The notes: generated from the letters alone by a model not told the origin. Counted from the first letter of the stretch, positions 1 through 9,153 are shown. The stretch is 64,000 nt of DNA from UBA2231 sp964415175 (GCA_964415175.1 CAYPYG010000015.1:1-64000), one strand, 5' to 3'. Translations and numbers: made by a program.

Positions 1-718
1 GGTCCGGCGTGGCGACGGAACCGCGTATCCAGCCGCCGGTATCCACGGAAAGGGCTATCTGTTCCATCTCCCCGCCGTTGTCCACATTGTCGTAACTGTG
101 ATAATAGAGGGTGTGGGTGCCGGGCGCCAGGGTGAACGGGACCGTGTAGAGATCGTTCTGGCAGGAGCCGGCCGGCATGGTGGAGACCAGCGGGCCCTCG
201 TAGTCGCAGGACTCCGGGTCCGTGTCCACGTAGAATTCCGTGGAGTTATAGCCGGAGGCGTCGTCCTCCGCCGAGAAACCGACGGCGGCGGACGCGGGGA
301 GATGCAGGAAACCGTCGCCGCCGGGCGCGCCGGCGGGAACGCCGCCGATGAGCAGCGTGGTCGCGGGCGGCAGCGCGTCCACATGGACGGCGGCGGAACT
401 GCTCCCGGACCAGTAACCGTCGAGCGTCAGGCGCGCGTAAAGCGCGTGAAGACCTTCGGCGAGCGTCAGCGGCCCGGCGTAAAGCGTCTCGTTCGCGGGT
501 TCCGGCGGGGCGTCGAGGACATAATAGACGGTGGCCCCTTCCGCGCCGGCGGGCGCGGAGAGGCGGACCTGCGACTCCGGCCCGATGAAAACGACGGGGT
601 CCGAATAATAAGGGAAGTCGAAAGAGATGGAAGGGGGCGGGAGCTGGGCAAAGACCGGCCGCGCCGCTAAGAACGGCGACAGACACAACGCCAGCGAAAT
701 ATATCCCCGCAGCCCCAC
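1..718 (-). CDS. Secreted protein of unknown function, N-terminal part (runs off left edge)
   Basis: This is an open frame read from a GTG codon at 718 to the window edge, about 239 residues. It begins with a typical signal peptide (GLRGYISLALCLSPFLAARP, then VFAQ) and continues with an extracellular stretch rich in aromatic, Thr and Ser residues. That stretch looks like successive beta-sandwich repeats (for example VRLSAPAGAEGATVYYVLD and later TLYYHSYDNVDNGGEME), as seen in Ig-like or chitobiase-type C-terminal modules of surface proteins. The frame is closed upstream by a TAA that overlaps the -10 box, so the start lies between there and 718. GTG at 718 is the only good candidate, but its Shine-Dalgarno sequence is weak. 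The function cannot be named. Other frames across this stretch give low-complexity Arg/Pro-rich peptides and are not genes. Confidence 0.75.
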   Translation of the reverse strand, partial: MGLRGYISLALCLSPFLAARPVFAQLPPPSISFDFPYYSDPVVFIGPESQVRLSAPAGAEGATVYYVLDAPPEPANETLYAGPLTLAEGLHALYARLTLDGYWSGSSSAAVHVDALPPATTLLIGGVPAGAPGGDGFLHLPASAAVGFSAEDDASGYNSTEFYVDTDPESCDYEGPLVSTMPAGSCQNDLYTVPFTLAPGTHTLYYHSYDNVDNGGEMEQIALSVDTGGWIRGSVATPD

Positions 719-753
719 TGCCGCCCCCGCAGCCTTGAAGTTACCGCGGGGTT

Positions 754-783
754 TTTATACCAGTTGCGGGCCGCGGCTGTCAA
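754..783 (-). promoter_or_regulatory. Sigma70-type promoter for the secreted protein gene
   Basis: Read on the minus strand, TTGACA (778-783) and TATAAA (754-759) are separated by 18 bases. This is the closest match to the sigma70 consensus in the window. It lies about 35 bases before the GTG start at 718. Confidence 0.75.
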
Positions 784-802
784 GCGCGGCGCCGGGCGGG
801 GG

Positions 803-831
803 TTGCGGGCCGTCGCCGGATTTTCTAACAT
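803..831 (+). promoter_or_regulatory. Probable promoter of the MutL-family operon
   Basis: TTGCGG (803-808) and TAACAT (826-831) are spaced by 17 bases. They lie about 30 bases before the GTG start at 861, which has GGGAG four bases upstream. The match is moderate. Confidence 0.45.
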
Positions 832-860
832 TACCGCGGAGCAGGGCGGCCGGGAGTCAC

Positions 861-1190
861 GTGAAAGAACCTTTCTGGAAAAACGCTTTCAGCATGCCTT
901 CCGAGAAGCCGGTCACGGAAGAGGAGAAGGCGCTGCTGGAGAGGATAGCCTCGAAGATACGGGCCCGTTCGCTGGGCCAGGTGGCGGCCCTCACGCTGGA
1001 GAGCAGCCGCCCCGTCCACGGTATCGGCTCGCAGGCGCTTATCTTCCTGAAGCCTTTTATAAGTATGATCTTCAAAAAAGAGGAGGCGGAAAAAGTCATC
1101 GCCCTCCTTGAAAACCCGAACGCCATGTCCTACCTCGCGGAGAGGCTGGACCCGGAAAGCGGTCCCGACGGAGAGAAAAATGGAAAATAA
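861..1190 (+). CDS. Small helical protein of unknown function upstream of MutL-family gene
   Basis: A 109-residue protein starts at GTG 861, which has a GGGAG Shine-Dalgarno. It has no signal peptide. Most of it is predicted helical, with a charged N-terminal region (EEEKALLERIASKIRARSLG), a central segment with SRPVHGIGSQALIFLKPF and a charged C-terminus. The central hydrophobic stretch may touch a membrane. Similar short proteins with a PL/PV-x-GSQ-x-LxFL-x-P core occur in other bacteria as uncharacterised proteins, as far as I recall. Its last codons overlap the ATG of the next gene (1180), so the two are probably translationally coupled. I cannot assign a function. Confidence 0.8.
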   Translation: MKEPFWKNAFSMPSEKPVTEEEKALLERIASKIRARSLGQVAALTLESSRPVHGIGSQALIFLKPFISMIFKKEEAEKVIALLENPNAMSYLAERLDPESGPDGEKNGK

Positions 1191-2973
1191 AGAGCCCCGT
1201 ATAATCATCGCCACCGACTGCGGCAGCACCACGACCAAGGCCATCCTCATCGAGAAGAAGGGCGATACCTACCGCCAGACCTTCCGCGGCGAGGCCCCGA
1301 CCACCGTGGAGGCCCCTTTCGAGGACGTCACCAAGGGCGTGCTCAACGCGATAACCGAGGTCGAGGAGCTTTCCGGCCGGAAGATACTCGACGGCGAGAG
1401 GATAATCACTCCCGCGGACGGGAACACCGGCGTGGACGTCTACGTCTCCACCTCGTCGGCCGGCGGCGGCCTGCAGATGATGGTCGCGGGCGCCGTCAAG
1501 GCGATGACCGGCGAGAGCGCCCAGCGCTGCGCGCTCGGCGCCGGCGCGATAGTCATGGACGTGCTGGCCTCCAACGACGGCCGCGCGGACCACGAGAAGA
1601 TCGAGCGCATCCGCCAGCTGCGCCCCGACATGATGCTGCTCTCGGGCGGCACCGACGGCGGCACCGTGACCCACGTGGTCGAGCTGGCGCAGTTCCTCAA
1701 GGCCGCCGACCCCAAGCCGCGCCTGGGCGCGTCCTACAAGCTGCCGGTCATCTACGCCGGCAACAACAAGGCCCGGCCCCAGATCGAGGAGATCCTGGGC
1801 GACCGCACCGCGCTGATCGTGACCGAGAACCTGCGGCCCGTCCTGGAGCGCGAGAACCTGATGCCGGCCCGCCACAAGATCCACGACATCTTCCTCGAGC
1901 ACGTCATGCAGCAGGCGCCCGGCTATCCCAAGCTGATGAAGATGGTCGGCGCGCCCATCATGCCGACCCCGGCGGCCGTCGGCACGATGACCGAGAAGTT
2001 CGCCAAGGCCAACAACTTCAACGTGCTGGCCGTGGACATCGGCGGCGCCACCACCGACGTGTTCAGCGTCTTCACGGAGGTGTTCAACCGCACCGTCAGC
2101 GCCAACCTCGGCATGAGCTATTCCATCTCGAACGTCATGGCCGAGGCCGGCCTCCCTAACCTGCTGCGCTGGCTGCCTTTCGACCTGGACGAGCAGGACC
2201 TGCGCAACCGCCTCAAGAACAAGATGATCCGCCCGACGACGATACCGCAGACCGTGGAGGAGCTGCAGGTCGAGCACGCGGTCAGCCGCGAGGCTCTGCG
2301 CCTGGCCTTCGAGCAGCACAAGGCGCTGGCCGTCGGTCTCAAGGGCGTGCAGCAGGAGCGCTCGATCTCCGACGCCTTCGACCAGACCTCCAGCGGCCAG
2401 AGCCTCATAAAACTCATGGACCTCGACTATATCATAGGCTCCGGCGGCATCCTGGCGCATTCCCCCCGCCGCACGCAGTCGATGATGATGATGATAGACG
2501 CCTACCAGCCCGAGGGCGTGACGATGTTCGCCGTGGACTCGATCTTCATGATGCCGCATCTCGGCGTACTGTCGCAGATCAGCGAGAAGGCCGCGCTGGA
2601 CGTGTTCTACCACGACTGCCTGGTGCGCCTGGGCACCTGCGTCGCCCCCAAGGGGCTCGCCAAAGAAGGCGCGAACATACTGGACTGGGAACTGGCCCCC
2701 GAGGGCGGCAAGCCGGTCTCCGGCACGCTGCGCTTCGGCGAGCTGCTGCACCTGCCCTTCGCCGAGGCCAGGGGAAAACTGATGCTCAAGCCCGCCAAGG
2801 GCTTCGACGTCGGCGCCGGCCCCGGCAACGCCCGCGAGGCCAAATGCGAGGGCGGCCAGGTCGGCCTGGTCCTCGACGGACGCGGCAGGCCTTTCGAGCT
2901 GCCCAAAGCGCACTCCAAGCGCATCGCGGAGCTCAACAAGTGGTACAAGGCCATGGAACTGTACCCGGCCTGA
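1180..2973 (+). CDS. MutL-family (glutamate mutase L-like) ASKHA ATPase
   Basis: A 597-residue protein of the MutL family, named after the accessory protein of B12-dependent methylaspartate (glutamate) mutase. The fold is ASKHA (actin/hexokinase/Hsp70). The phosphate-1 loop is ATDCGSTTTKAIL near residues 11-23 and the phosphate-2 loop is AVDIGGATTDVFSV near residues 284-297. The start at ATG 1180 is chosen because GGAGAG precedes it and because the N-terminus then begins directly with the first beta strand. Family members are proposed to be ATP-dependent chaperones or reactivases for radical B12 mutases. No mutase subunit is encoded in this window, so its client is unknown. It is followed after 25 bases by a KOW-containing protein with a strong Shine-Dalgarno, which implies one operon. 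Confidence 0.85.
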   Translation: MENKEPRIIIATDCGSTTTKAILIEKKGDTYRQTFRGEAPTTVEAPFEDVTKGVLNAITEVEELSGRKILDGERIITPADGNTGVDVYVSTSSAGGGLQMMVAGAVKAMTGESAQRCALGAGAIVMDVLASNDGRADHEKIERIRQLRPDMMLLSGGTDGGTVTHVVELAQFLKAADPKPRLGASYKLPVIYAGNNKARPQIEEILGDRTALIVTENLRPVLERENLMPARHKIHDIFLEHVMQQAPGYPKLMKMVGAPIMPTPAAVGTMTEKFAKANNFNVLAVDIGGATTDVFSVFTEVFNRTVSANLGMSYSISNVMAEAGLPNLLRWLPFDLDEQDLRNRLKNKMIRPTTIPQTVEELQVEHAVSREALRLAFEQHKALAVGLKGVQQERSISDAFDQTSSGQSLIKLMDLDYIIGSGGILAHSPRRTQSMMMMIDAYQPEGVTMFAVDSIFMMPHLGVLSQISEKAALDVFYHDCLVRLGTCVAPKGLAKEGANILDWELAPEGGKPVSGTLRFGELLHLPFAEARGKLMLKPAKGFDVGAGPGNAREAKCEGGQVGLVLDGRGRPFELPKAHSKRIAELNKWYKAMELYPA

Positions 2974-2998
2974 CGGCGCGGCGACCAAGGAGAAAATT

Positions 2999-4123
2999 AT
3001 GGCTCACGCATACACACCCGGACTCAAAGTCATCCCCTGCACCGTGCTGCGCAAGCGGCGGGTGCTGCCTATCCCCGGCAAGGTCCTGGCCTCGGAGGGG
3101 CAGGAAGTCCCGGCCACCGACGTGGTCGCGCAGACCGAGCTGCCCGGCAAGGTCTTCCCGGTCAATATCGCCAACCGGCTTTCCGTGACGGCGGGCGAGA
3201 TCCCGGCCTTCCTGCTCAAGAAGGTCGGGGACCCCGTGAAGAAAGGCGAGATAGTGGCCGAGAACAGGCCTTTCATCAAGTGGTTCAAGACCTCGGTCGA
3301 ATCCCCGGTGACCGGCACCGTGGACTCGGTCTCCGACGTGACCGGCCAGATGCTGCTGCGCGAACCTCCCAAGGTGCTGCCGCTGCTCTCCTACATCAAG
3401 GGCAAGGTGGTCGAGGTTCACCCGAATTTCGGCGTGACCGTCGAGACCGAGGGTACCTTCATACAGGGCATTTTCGGCATCGGCGGCGAGACCAACGGCC
3501 CGATAGCGATGGCCGTCGAGACTCCCGACGAGGAGCTCACCCCGGAGCATATCAAGGACGAGCACAGGGGCCGCATCGTCATAGGCGGCAAGCACGCCGG
3601 CCTGGCGACCATAAAGCGGGCCATAGAGGCGGGCGTGCACGCGATAGTCGTCGGCGGCATCCACGACCGCGACCTGCGCCAGATCCTCGGCTACGACATA
3701 GGCGTGGCCGTGACCGGCACCGAGAAGATAGGCCTGACGCTGATCGTCACCGAGGGCTTCGGCATGATACCGATGGCCGACTACACCTTCAAGCTGCTGG
3801 CCTCGCGCAACGGCGAGAACGCCAGCGTCAGCGGCGCCACGCAGATCCGCGCCGGCGTCATGCGCCCCGAGATCATCGTGCCGGGCTACCCTAAGGACGT
3901 CAAGGAGTGCAAGCGCGAGGAGGGCCGCGGCTGGATAGAGCCCGGCGACCCCGTCCGCATCATCCGCGAACCGCATTTTGGTACCATCGGCACCGTGCTG
4001 TCGCTGCCGCCGGAGCTGACCAAGTGCGCCAGCGAAAGCCACGTGCGCGTGCTGGAGGTCCAGCTGGCCGACGGCACCAAGCTCACCGTGCCGAGGGCCA
4101 ATATCGAGGTCCTGGAGAAGTAA
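2999..4123 (+). CDS. Barrel-sandwich/KOW-like protein paired with the MutL-family gene
   Basis: A 374-residue cytosolic protein with no signal peptide or membrane helix. The start at 2999 follows AAGGAG. The N-terminal part contains VGDPVKKGEIVAEN followed by ESPVTGTVDSVSDVTGQ (about residues 80-120). This pattern is typical of biotinyl/lipoyl-like barrel-sandwich domains such as those of RnfC or RpoC, but without a modifiable MKM lysine. The middle part is an alpha/beta region with IGGKHAGLATIKRAIEAG and VVGGIHDRDLRQILGYDIG, resembling a metal- or nucleotide-binding Rossmann-like lobe. The C-terminus (about 310-370) reads like a KOW module (GDPVRIIREPHFGTIGTV). I do not recognise a characterised homologue. 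Its position directly after the MutL-family gene suggests joint function. Confidence 0.8.
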   Translation: MAHAYTPGLKVIPCTVLRKRRVLPIPGKVLASEGQEVPATDVVAQTELPGKVFPVNIANRLSVTAGEIPAFLLKKVGDPVKKGEIVAENRPFIKWFKTSVESPVTGTVDSVSDVTGQMLLREPPKVLPLLSYIKGKVVEVHPNFGVTVETEGTFIQGIFGIGGETNGPIAMAVETPDEELTPEHIKDEHRGRIVIGGKHAGLATIKRAIEAGVHAIVVGGIHDRDLRQILGYDIGVAVTGTEKIGLTLIVTEGFGMIPMADYTFKLLASRNGENASVSGATQIRAGVMRPEIIVPGYPKDVKECKREEGRGWIEPGDPVRIIREPHFGTIGTVLSLPPELTKCASESHVRVLEVQLADGTKLTVPRANIEVLEK

Positions 4124-4133
4124 GCCGGCCGCG

Positions 4134-6311
4134 ATGGGAAAGAAGAACAGGAAGGGGCGGGCGGCCGCGCCGGCGCCTCCCGAGGCGAAGGCCCGGCCCC
4201 GCTTCCCCTGGTGGCTGGCCTGGGGCGCGTTCCTCCTGTGGCCCTTCTGGGTCTTCAAGCATTATTACGCGCGTTTCCCCTTTTACCCGGAGGCCCTCTC
4301 CCCCCTGTTCTCCCTCTCCCAGTACACGGGCTCGCTCCATAAGGTACTGCCCGGCCAGCTCCTGCTGCTGGCCGGGGCGGTCCTGTTCCTTTTCGCCTGC
4401 TACGGCCTGGGCAGGCCGCCGCTCAGGCGCCTGGGATTCTCCTTCCAGGGTGCGCTGGAGGAGGCGGTCTTCTCCGTCGGAGCGGGTTTCGGCCTGCTGT
4501 CGGCGCTGATGCTGGGGCTCGGTCTCGCGGGCGCGGTGTATCCGGCGGCCGTGGCGGCCCTGCTGGCGGCGGGCCTTCTGGCCGGCGCGGCCGACCTCTA
4601 CCTGGCCCCTCCGGCGGCGGGGCCCGGCGGGCCGGCCGGCTTCGGTTTTCTGGACAAGGCGGCGCTGGCGGCGCTGGTCCTCGCGCTCCTGCTGGGCCTG
4701 TTGGGCGCGCTGGCCCCGGAAATATTCTACGACGCGCTGATCTACCACCTGGCCGTTCCCAACTTCTACGCCATAGAGCATAAGATAACTCTCTTCCCCT
4801 TCAACGCTTTCTCCAACCTGCCGATGACGCACGGCATGCTCTACCTGGCCGCCCTGAGCGTGGGCGGCGTGCCGCTCGCCAAGCTGGTGAATTATTCCGC
4901 CTTTCTGCTGACCGCCGGCGCTTCTTACGCTTTCGGCGCCAGGTTCCTTTCCCGCCGGGCCGGCCTCTGGGGCGCGCTGGTGTTCTGCACCGTGTTCCAT
5001 TCCATGCTCTCCGCCTGGTCGGCCGGCACCGAGATGCTGCTGGCGTTCTTCACCGTCCTGGCCATGTTCGCCGTGCTGCTGAGGGGCGGGACCGGGGAGA
5101 AGAAATGGTTCGTCCTGGCCGGCGTTTTCTGCGGCCTGGCCATGGGAGTGAAATACACGGGCCTTTTCACGACGATAGCCGCAGGGGCGGTCTTCCTCTA
5201 CTACGTCCGCTCCGGTCTCCGGGATTCCGTCCGGGAACTGGCGTGGTTCTCCCTCGCCGCCTCTTTTTTCATAGTGCCGTGGCTGGTCAAGAACTGGCTC
5301 CACACCGCCAATCCCTTTTATCCCATGCTCAACGGCCTGTTCCCGCCCAACGAGGGCTCGGACCCGGAGAAGCTCAAGCTCTTCGTGGGCGAGAGCAGGC
5401 AGATGGGCGCGCTCACGCCCGGGGAGTGGTTCCTCACCCCCTGGCGCGTGACCATGGGCGAGGTGGGCAATTCCGAGCTCTTCTCCCCGCTGTTCCTGGC
5501 TTTCCTGCCCCTGCTTTTCCTTATCACCCCCCCGCTGACCGCGGCCAACGGCGCGCTCTGGCTGTTCTTCCTGGTGCTGTGGCTGTCCTGGTCCGTGTCT
5601 TCGACCATGGTGCGCTTCCTTATCCCCGCGTATCCCGCGGCCGGCCTGCTGCTGGGCTGGGCTTTCCAGTCGCGGGGGCACGAGGGCCTCAAACTGCTCT
5701 CCAGAGCGGTCGTGCTGTGCGTATGCCTTACGGGCCTGCTCTGGTCGGCGCATACGTTCTACGCGCAGGGCCGCTGGCTCCCGCTGGCGGGCAAAACCAC
5801 GGTGGACGACTATCTCTCCAGGACGCAGCCCGGCTATCCTTACAGCCATTACGCCGGTATAAAGTACGTCAACGAGAACCTGCCTCCTTCCTCGAAGACC
5901 CTGGTCATCGGGGACGGCCGGACCCTTTATTTCAAGCGGCGCTTCCTGGCCGGCACGGCCTTCGACAAGACCCCCGTCGTGGAGTTCGCCCGGGCCAGCG
6001 CCGGCGGCCGGGAACTTTATGAGCGCCTGAAAAAAGAGGGCGTCACCCACCTGCTGGTCAATACCGCGGAAGGGATGCGGCTGGCCCGGGAATACGGCAT
6101 GTTCGCTTTCGACGACAGGTCGCTGGCGGTGTTCGGCGAGTTCTGGGATTCCCACGTCAGGGAACTTTACGCTTACGACGAGGAGAGCGAGGGCAGGCTC
6201 ATGAACCGCGTGGCCGTCTACGAACTGGCGCAGGCCGCGGCGGACCCGCCGCCGCGCAACCCGGTCGCCGGCATAGTCGCCTTCGCGAAAGGAGCGGTGA
6301 ATGCCCGCTGA
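4134..6311 (+). CDS. Polytopic membrane glycosyltransferase (GT-C, PMT/ArnT-like)
   Basis: A 725-residue protein with a short basic N-terminus, then roughly a dozen hydrophobic helices and a C-terminal soluble domain of about 150 residues. The first large extracytoplasmic loop carries PEIFYDALIYHLAVP. The Asp there is placed as in the catalytic loop of GT-C glycosyltransferases that use polyprenyl-phosphate sugars. It would transfer a sugar to an envelope acceptor on the outer face of the cytoplasmic membrane. It starts 10 bases after the KOW gene and overlaps the following methyltransferase start by 11 bases. It is clearly paralogous to the gene at 7017-9140 (same YDxLxYHLAVP loop, THGMLY/AHGMLY motif and C-terminal domain). 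Donor and acceptor cannot be deduced. Confidence 0.75.
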   Translation: MGKKNRKGRAAAPAPPEAKARPRFPWWLAWGAFLLWPFWVFKHYYARFPFYPEALSPLFSLSQYTGSLHKVLPGQLLLLAGAVLFLFACYGLGRPPLRRLGFSFQGALEEAVFSVGAGFGLLSALMLGLGLAGAVYPAAVAALLAAGLLAGAADLYLAPPAAGPGGPAGFGFLDKAALAALVLALLLGLLGALAPEIFYDALIYHLAVPNFYAIEHKITLFPFNAFSNLPMTHGMLYLAALSVGGVPLAKLVNYSAFLLTAGASYAFGARFLSRRAGLWGALVFCTVFHSMLSAWSAGTEMLLAFFTVLAMFAVLLRGGTGEKKWFVLAGVFCGLAMGVKYTGLFTTIAAGAVFLYYVRSGLRDSVRELAWFSLAASFFIVPWLVKNWLHTANPFYPMLNGLFPPNEGSDPEKLKLFVGESRQMGALTPGEWFLTPWRVTMGEVGNSELFSPLFLAFLPLLFLITPPLTAANGALWLFFLVLWLSWSVSSTMVRFLIPAYPAAGLLLGWAFQSRGHEGLKLLSRAVVLCVCLTGLLWSAHTFYAQGRWLPLAGKTTVDDYLSRTQPGYPYSHYAGIKYVNENLPPSSKTLVIGDGRTLYFKRRFLAGTAFDKTPVVEFARASAGGRELYERLKKEGVTHLLVNTAEGMRLAREYGMFAFDDRSLAVFGEFWDSHVRELYAYDEESEGRLMNRVAVYELAQAAADPPPRNPVAGIVAFAKGAVNAR

Positions 6312-7020
6312 GAACAAGGCCGCGATAATGGACTCGGCGCACGAGGCGCTCAAGGTCTTCGCCCTGACCCCGAATTACAACGAGTGGATCTTCTCCGCGT
6401 TCAGGGAATACCTGGAGGGCAGGACGGTCCTCGAGGTGGGCTGCGGCATCGGGAACATGTCCCGCTATTTTTCGGGCGTGAGCTCCCGTTTCCTCGCCCT
6501 GGACACCTCGGAGACTTTCATAGGCCACCTGAAGGTGGACCAGCCGGGGCTGGACGTGCGCCAACTGGACATAGCCGGCGGGCGGACCGGCGAGCTGGCC
6601 TCCGAGGGGATAGAGGCGGTGGTGTCGGTGAACGTCATGGAGCACGTGGCGGACGACTCCGGGGCTTTCCTCAATATTTTCCGCCTGCTGCGTCCCGGCG
6701 GAAGGCTGCTGCTCTTCGTTCCCGCGCTGAGCTCCATCTACGGCACGCTGGACGAGACCGTTTCGCATTGCCGCCGTTACGACCGCGGCGAGCTCAGGGC
6801 CAAGGTCGAGAAGGCCGGGTTCGAGGTGGAGAAACTCTACTTCAGCAACTTCGTCGGGGTCTTCGGCTGGTATCTCAACGGGAAGGTGCTCAGGACCCGG
6901 AAGTTCCCCATGCTGCAGCCGCTGCTCTTCGACAAGCTGGTCCCGCTGATAGCGGCGCTGGAGCGTCTCTTCCCTCCGCCTTTCGGGATGAACCTCATCC
7001 TGGTCGCGCGGAAGAAATGA
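6301..7020 (+). CDS. Class I SAM-dependent methyltransferase
   Basis: A 239-residue cytosolic protein. Motif I is TVLEVGCGIGNMSRYF (about residues 42-57). An acidic end of strand beta2 (LALDTSE) and the post-motif region VVSVNVMEHVADD with LRPGGRLLLFVP follow, all typical of Methyltransf_11/25-type enzymes. The C-terminal part (YFSNFVGVFGWYLNGKVL) is hydrophobic and may contact a lipid-linked substrate. It sits between two paralogous membrane glycosyltransferases with an overlap at each end (11 bases upstream, 4 downstream), so the three are almost certainly co-translated and act on the same glycan or glycolipid. The substrate is unknown. Confidence 0.85.
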   Translation: MPAENKAAIMDSAHEALKVFALTPNYNEWIFSAFREYLEGRTVLEVGCGIGNMSRYFSGVSSRFLALDTSETFIGHLKVDQPGLDVRQLDIAGGRTGELASEGIEAVVSVNVMEHVADDSGAFLNIFRLLRPGGRLLLFVPALSSIYGTLDETVSHCRRYDRGELRAKVEKAGFEVEKLYFSNFVGVFGWYLNGKVLRTRKFPMLQPLLFDKLVPLIAALERLFPPPFGMNLILVARKK

Positions 7021-9140
7021 CCGGGCCGCGTTTTCCGGCCCGGCTGGTCTGGACGGCCGCCGCGCTCTGGGCCGGGCTTATCCTCCTCTTCCACTATTTC
7101 CATTTTTTCCGGGACGCCGCCGGCCTGCTCCGCGAGTTCCCCCTTCCGGCTTTTCCGGCGGTTTCGGCCAGGGCGCTGTTACTTTCCGCCGGCCGCGCCC
7201 TTTGGGGCGCACTTTTCCTCGGTCTGGCCGGCCTGGCCGGGGGCCTGGCGGGCGGGCTTTTTTACCGCGGCTCGACGCGGCTCGAGCGCTTTCTCTTTTC
7301 GGCCGGCGCCGGGCTGGCCCTTTTTTCCCTGGCGCAGACCGCCCTCGGTTTCGCCGGCTTACTGTACAGATGGCCGTCGCTGGCCTGCTGCGCCCTCCTG
7401 GCCGGGGCCGGTCTTTTCTCCCACGCGCGGCTCCGGCGCCGGGAGCCGGCCGCCGTTCTCCCGCCCGCCGGTCCCCTGGACTTTCTCGACCGCCTTCTCG
7501 TCCTCCTGCTCGCGGCGGCGGCGGCCGTCAACCTGCTGGGGGCCCTCGGCCCGGAGGTCTTTTACGATTCGCTGGTCTATCACCTGGCCGTGCCTTCGGC
7601 TTACAATACCGCCGGCGGCATACTGCATATCCCCTACAATCTCTATTCCGACCTGCCGCTGGCCCACGGCATGCTCTATTCGGCGGCGCTGTTCTTCGGC
7701 GGGGAGGTCTGCGCCAAGCTGCTGAATTTCTCTACGGGGATGCTTTCGCTCCTCGCCGTTCTCGCGCTGGGCTCCCGGCTGACGGGCCGCCGGGAGGGGC
7801 TCTGGGGCGCGGCGGTCTTCTACGCCGTCACGCAGACCATGCGCGCTTCCTGGCCGGCCGGGAGCGATCTGCCGCTGACGCTCTTCTCTTTTCTAGCCCT
7901 GTTCGCCGCGCTGGGGGCCGAAGGGAAGCAGCGGTACGGCCGGCTGGTCCTCGCGGGCCTCATGGCAGGGATGGCCATGGGGACCAAGTATACCGGCCTT
8001 TTCCCCGTGCTCGGCGCGGCCGCGGCCTACCTGGTCAAAGAACGGCGTTTTGACCGCGCCGTCCTGAAGGAACTGGCCCTGGCCGGAGCCGTGGCCGGGG
8101 TCGTCCTGTCGCCCTGGCTGCTCAAGAACCTTGCCTACAAGGGCAATCCGGTATACCCGTTCCTGTCCTCCGTCTTCGGGACCGGCGGACTTTCGGACCC
8201 GGAGAAGATCGACGGCTTCCTGCGCGAGACCAGCCAGCTCGACCGTCTCACCCCCGCCGGCTGGTTCGCCCATCCCTGGAAAGCCACGATGGGAGAGTTC
8301 GCCAATTCGAACTTCTTTTCCCCGCTCTTCCTGGCCTTTCTGCCCCTCTGCCTCCTGTTCCGTTCCCCTCCGCGGGCCGCCCCTCTCTGGGCCTATTTCC
8401 TAGTCGTCTGGTCCGGCTGGTCCCTTTCCTCCACGCTGGTCAGGTTCTCTATGCCGGCCTGGCCCGCCGCCGGTCTGCTGATAGCCGGGGCTTTTTTAAC
8501 GGGCCGGGACCCGTCCCGGCCGCGGACCGTCCTCCGCGGGGTCATGCTCGCGTCCTTCGGGGTGTCCGTTCTCGCGGGGACGGTCATCCTGCTCCTGCAG
8601 GGAGGCCATCTGGTCCCGCTGGGCGCGGAGAGCCGGGAGGAGTTCCTGGCGCGGACGCGGCCCGGCCACGCCTATAGTTCCAGGCCGGCCTACGACTTCG
8701 CCAGCAGCGAACTGCCCCGCGGCGCCCGCGTCCTGGTCGTGGGCGACGCGCGGACCTTCGGCCTGGAGAGACCGTATCTCGCCTCTTCGGTCTTCGATCT
8801 TTCTCCCGTAGTCGAATTTTCCGCGGCTTCGCGGTCCGGCGGGGACCTCTATTCCAGGCTGCGCGCGGCCGGCGTGACCCATCTCGTCCTGAACGTTTCC
8901 GAGGCGATAAGGCTGGGGAGGGGCTACGGAATCTTCTACTGGGACGCGGCCGCGCGGCGGGTCTTCTACGAGTTCTGGGACCGGCACCTGGTGGAACTGC
9001 GGGGCTGGAACGAGACCGAGAACGGCCGCTTCCTCAACCGCGTCGTGCTCTACGAACTCGCCGGGGCGGACCCCGGCCGCCGTCCCCCGGCGAACCTGGT
9101 CCGGGACGTCGTGATGCGCGCGATAGAGCGGCCCGGCTGA
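7017..9140 (+). CDS. Second polytopic glycosyltransferase, paralogue of 4134-6311
   Basis: A 707-residue membrane protein starting at ATG 7017, overlapping the methyltransferase stop as ATGA. The N-terminus (RLVWTAAALWAGLILLFHYF) is a membrane helix. The GT-C-like loop is PEVFYDSLVYHLAVP and is followed by DLPLAHGMLY. The C-terminal soluble part repeats motifs of the first copy (RGARVLVVGDARTF against SKTLVIGDGRTL, and GVTHLVLN against GVTHLLVN). It is therefore a tandem duplicate that has diverged, probably with a different sugar donor or acceptor. A longer in-frame extension upstream exists but would overlap the whole methyltransferase gene, so ATG 7017 is preferred. Confidence 0.75.
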   Translation: MTGPRFPARLVWTAAALWAGLILLFHYFHFFRDAAGLLREFPLPAFPAVSARALLLSAGRALWGALFLGLAGLAGGLAGGLFYRGSTRLERFLFSAGAGLALFSLAQTALGFAGLLYRWPSLACCALLAGAGLFSHARLRRREPAAVLPPAGPLDFLDRLLVLLLAAAAAVNLLGALGPEVFYDSLVYHLAVPSAYNTAGGILHIPYNLYSDLPLAHGMLYSAALFFGGEVCAKLLNFSTGMLSLLAVLALGSRLTGRREGLWGAAVFYAVTQTMRASWPAGSDLPLTLFSFLALFAALGAEGKQRYGRLVLAGLMAGMAMGTKYTGLFPVLGAAAAYLVKERRFDRAVLKELALAGAVAGVVLSPWLLKNLAYKGNPVYPFLSSVFGTGGLSDPEKIDGFLRETSQLDRLTPAGWFAHPWKATMGEFANSNFFSPLFLAFLPLCLLFRSPPRAAPLWAYFLVVWSGWSLSSTLVRFSMPAWPAAGLLIAGAFLTGRDPSRPRTVLRGVMLASFGVSVLAGTVILLLQGGHLVPLGAESREEFLARTRPGHAYSSRPAYDFASSELPRGARVLVVGDARTFGLERPYLASSVFDLSPVVEFSAASRSGGDLYSRLRAAGVTHLVLNVSEAIRLGRGYGIFYWDAAARRVFYEFWDRHLVELRGWNETENGRFLNRVVLYELAGADPGRRPPANLVRDVVMRAIERPG

Positions 9141-9153
9141 CGCGCCGTTTTTC

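Noticed and set aside
1096..2988. 630-residue minus-strand open frame
   Set aside because: Exact antisense of the MutL-family gene with random composition.
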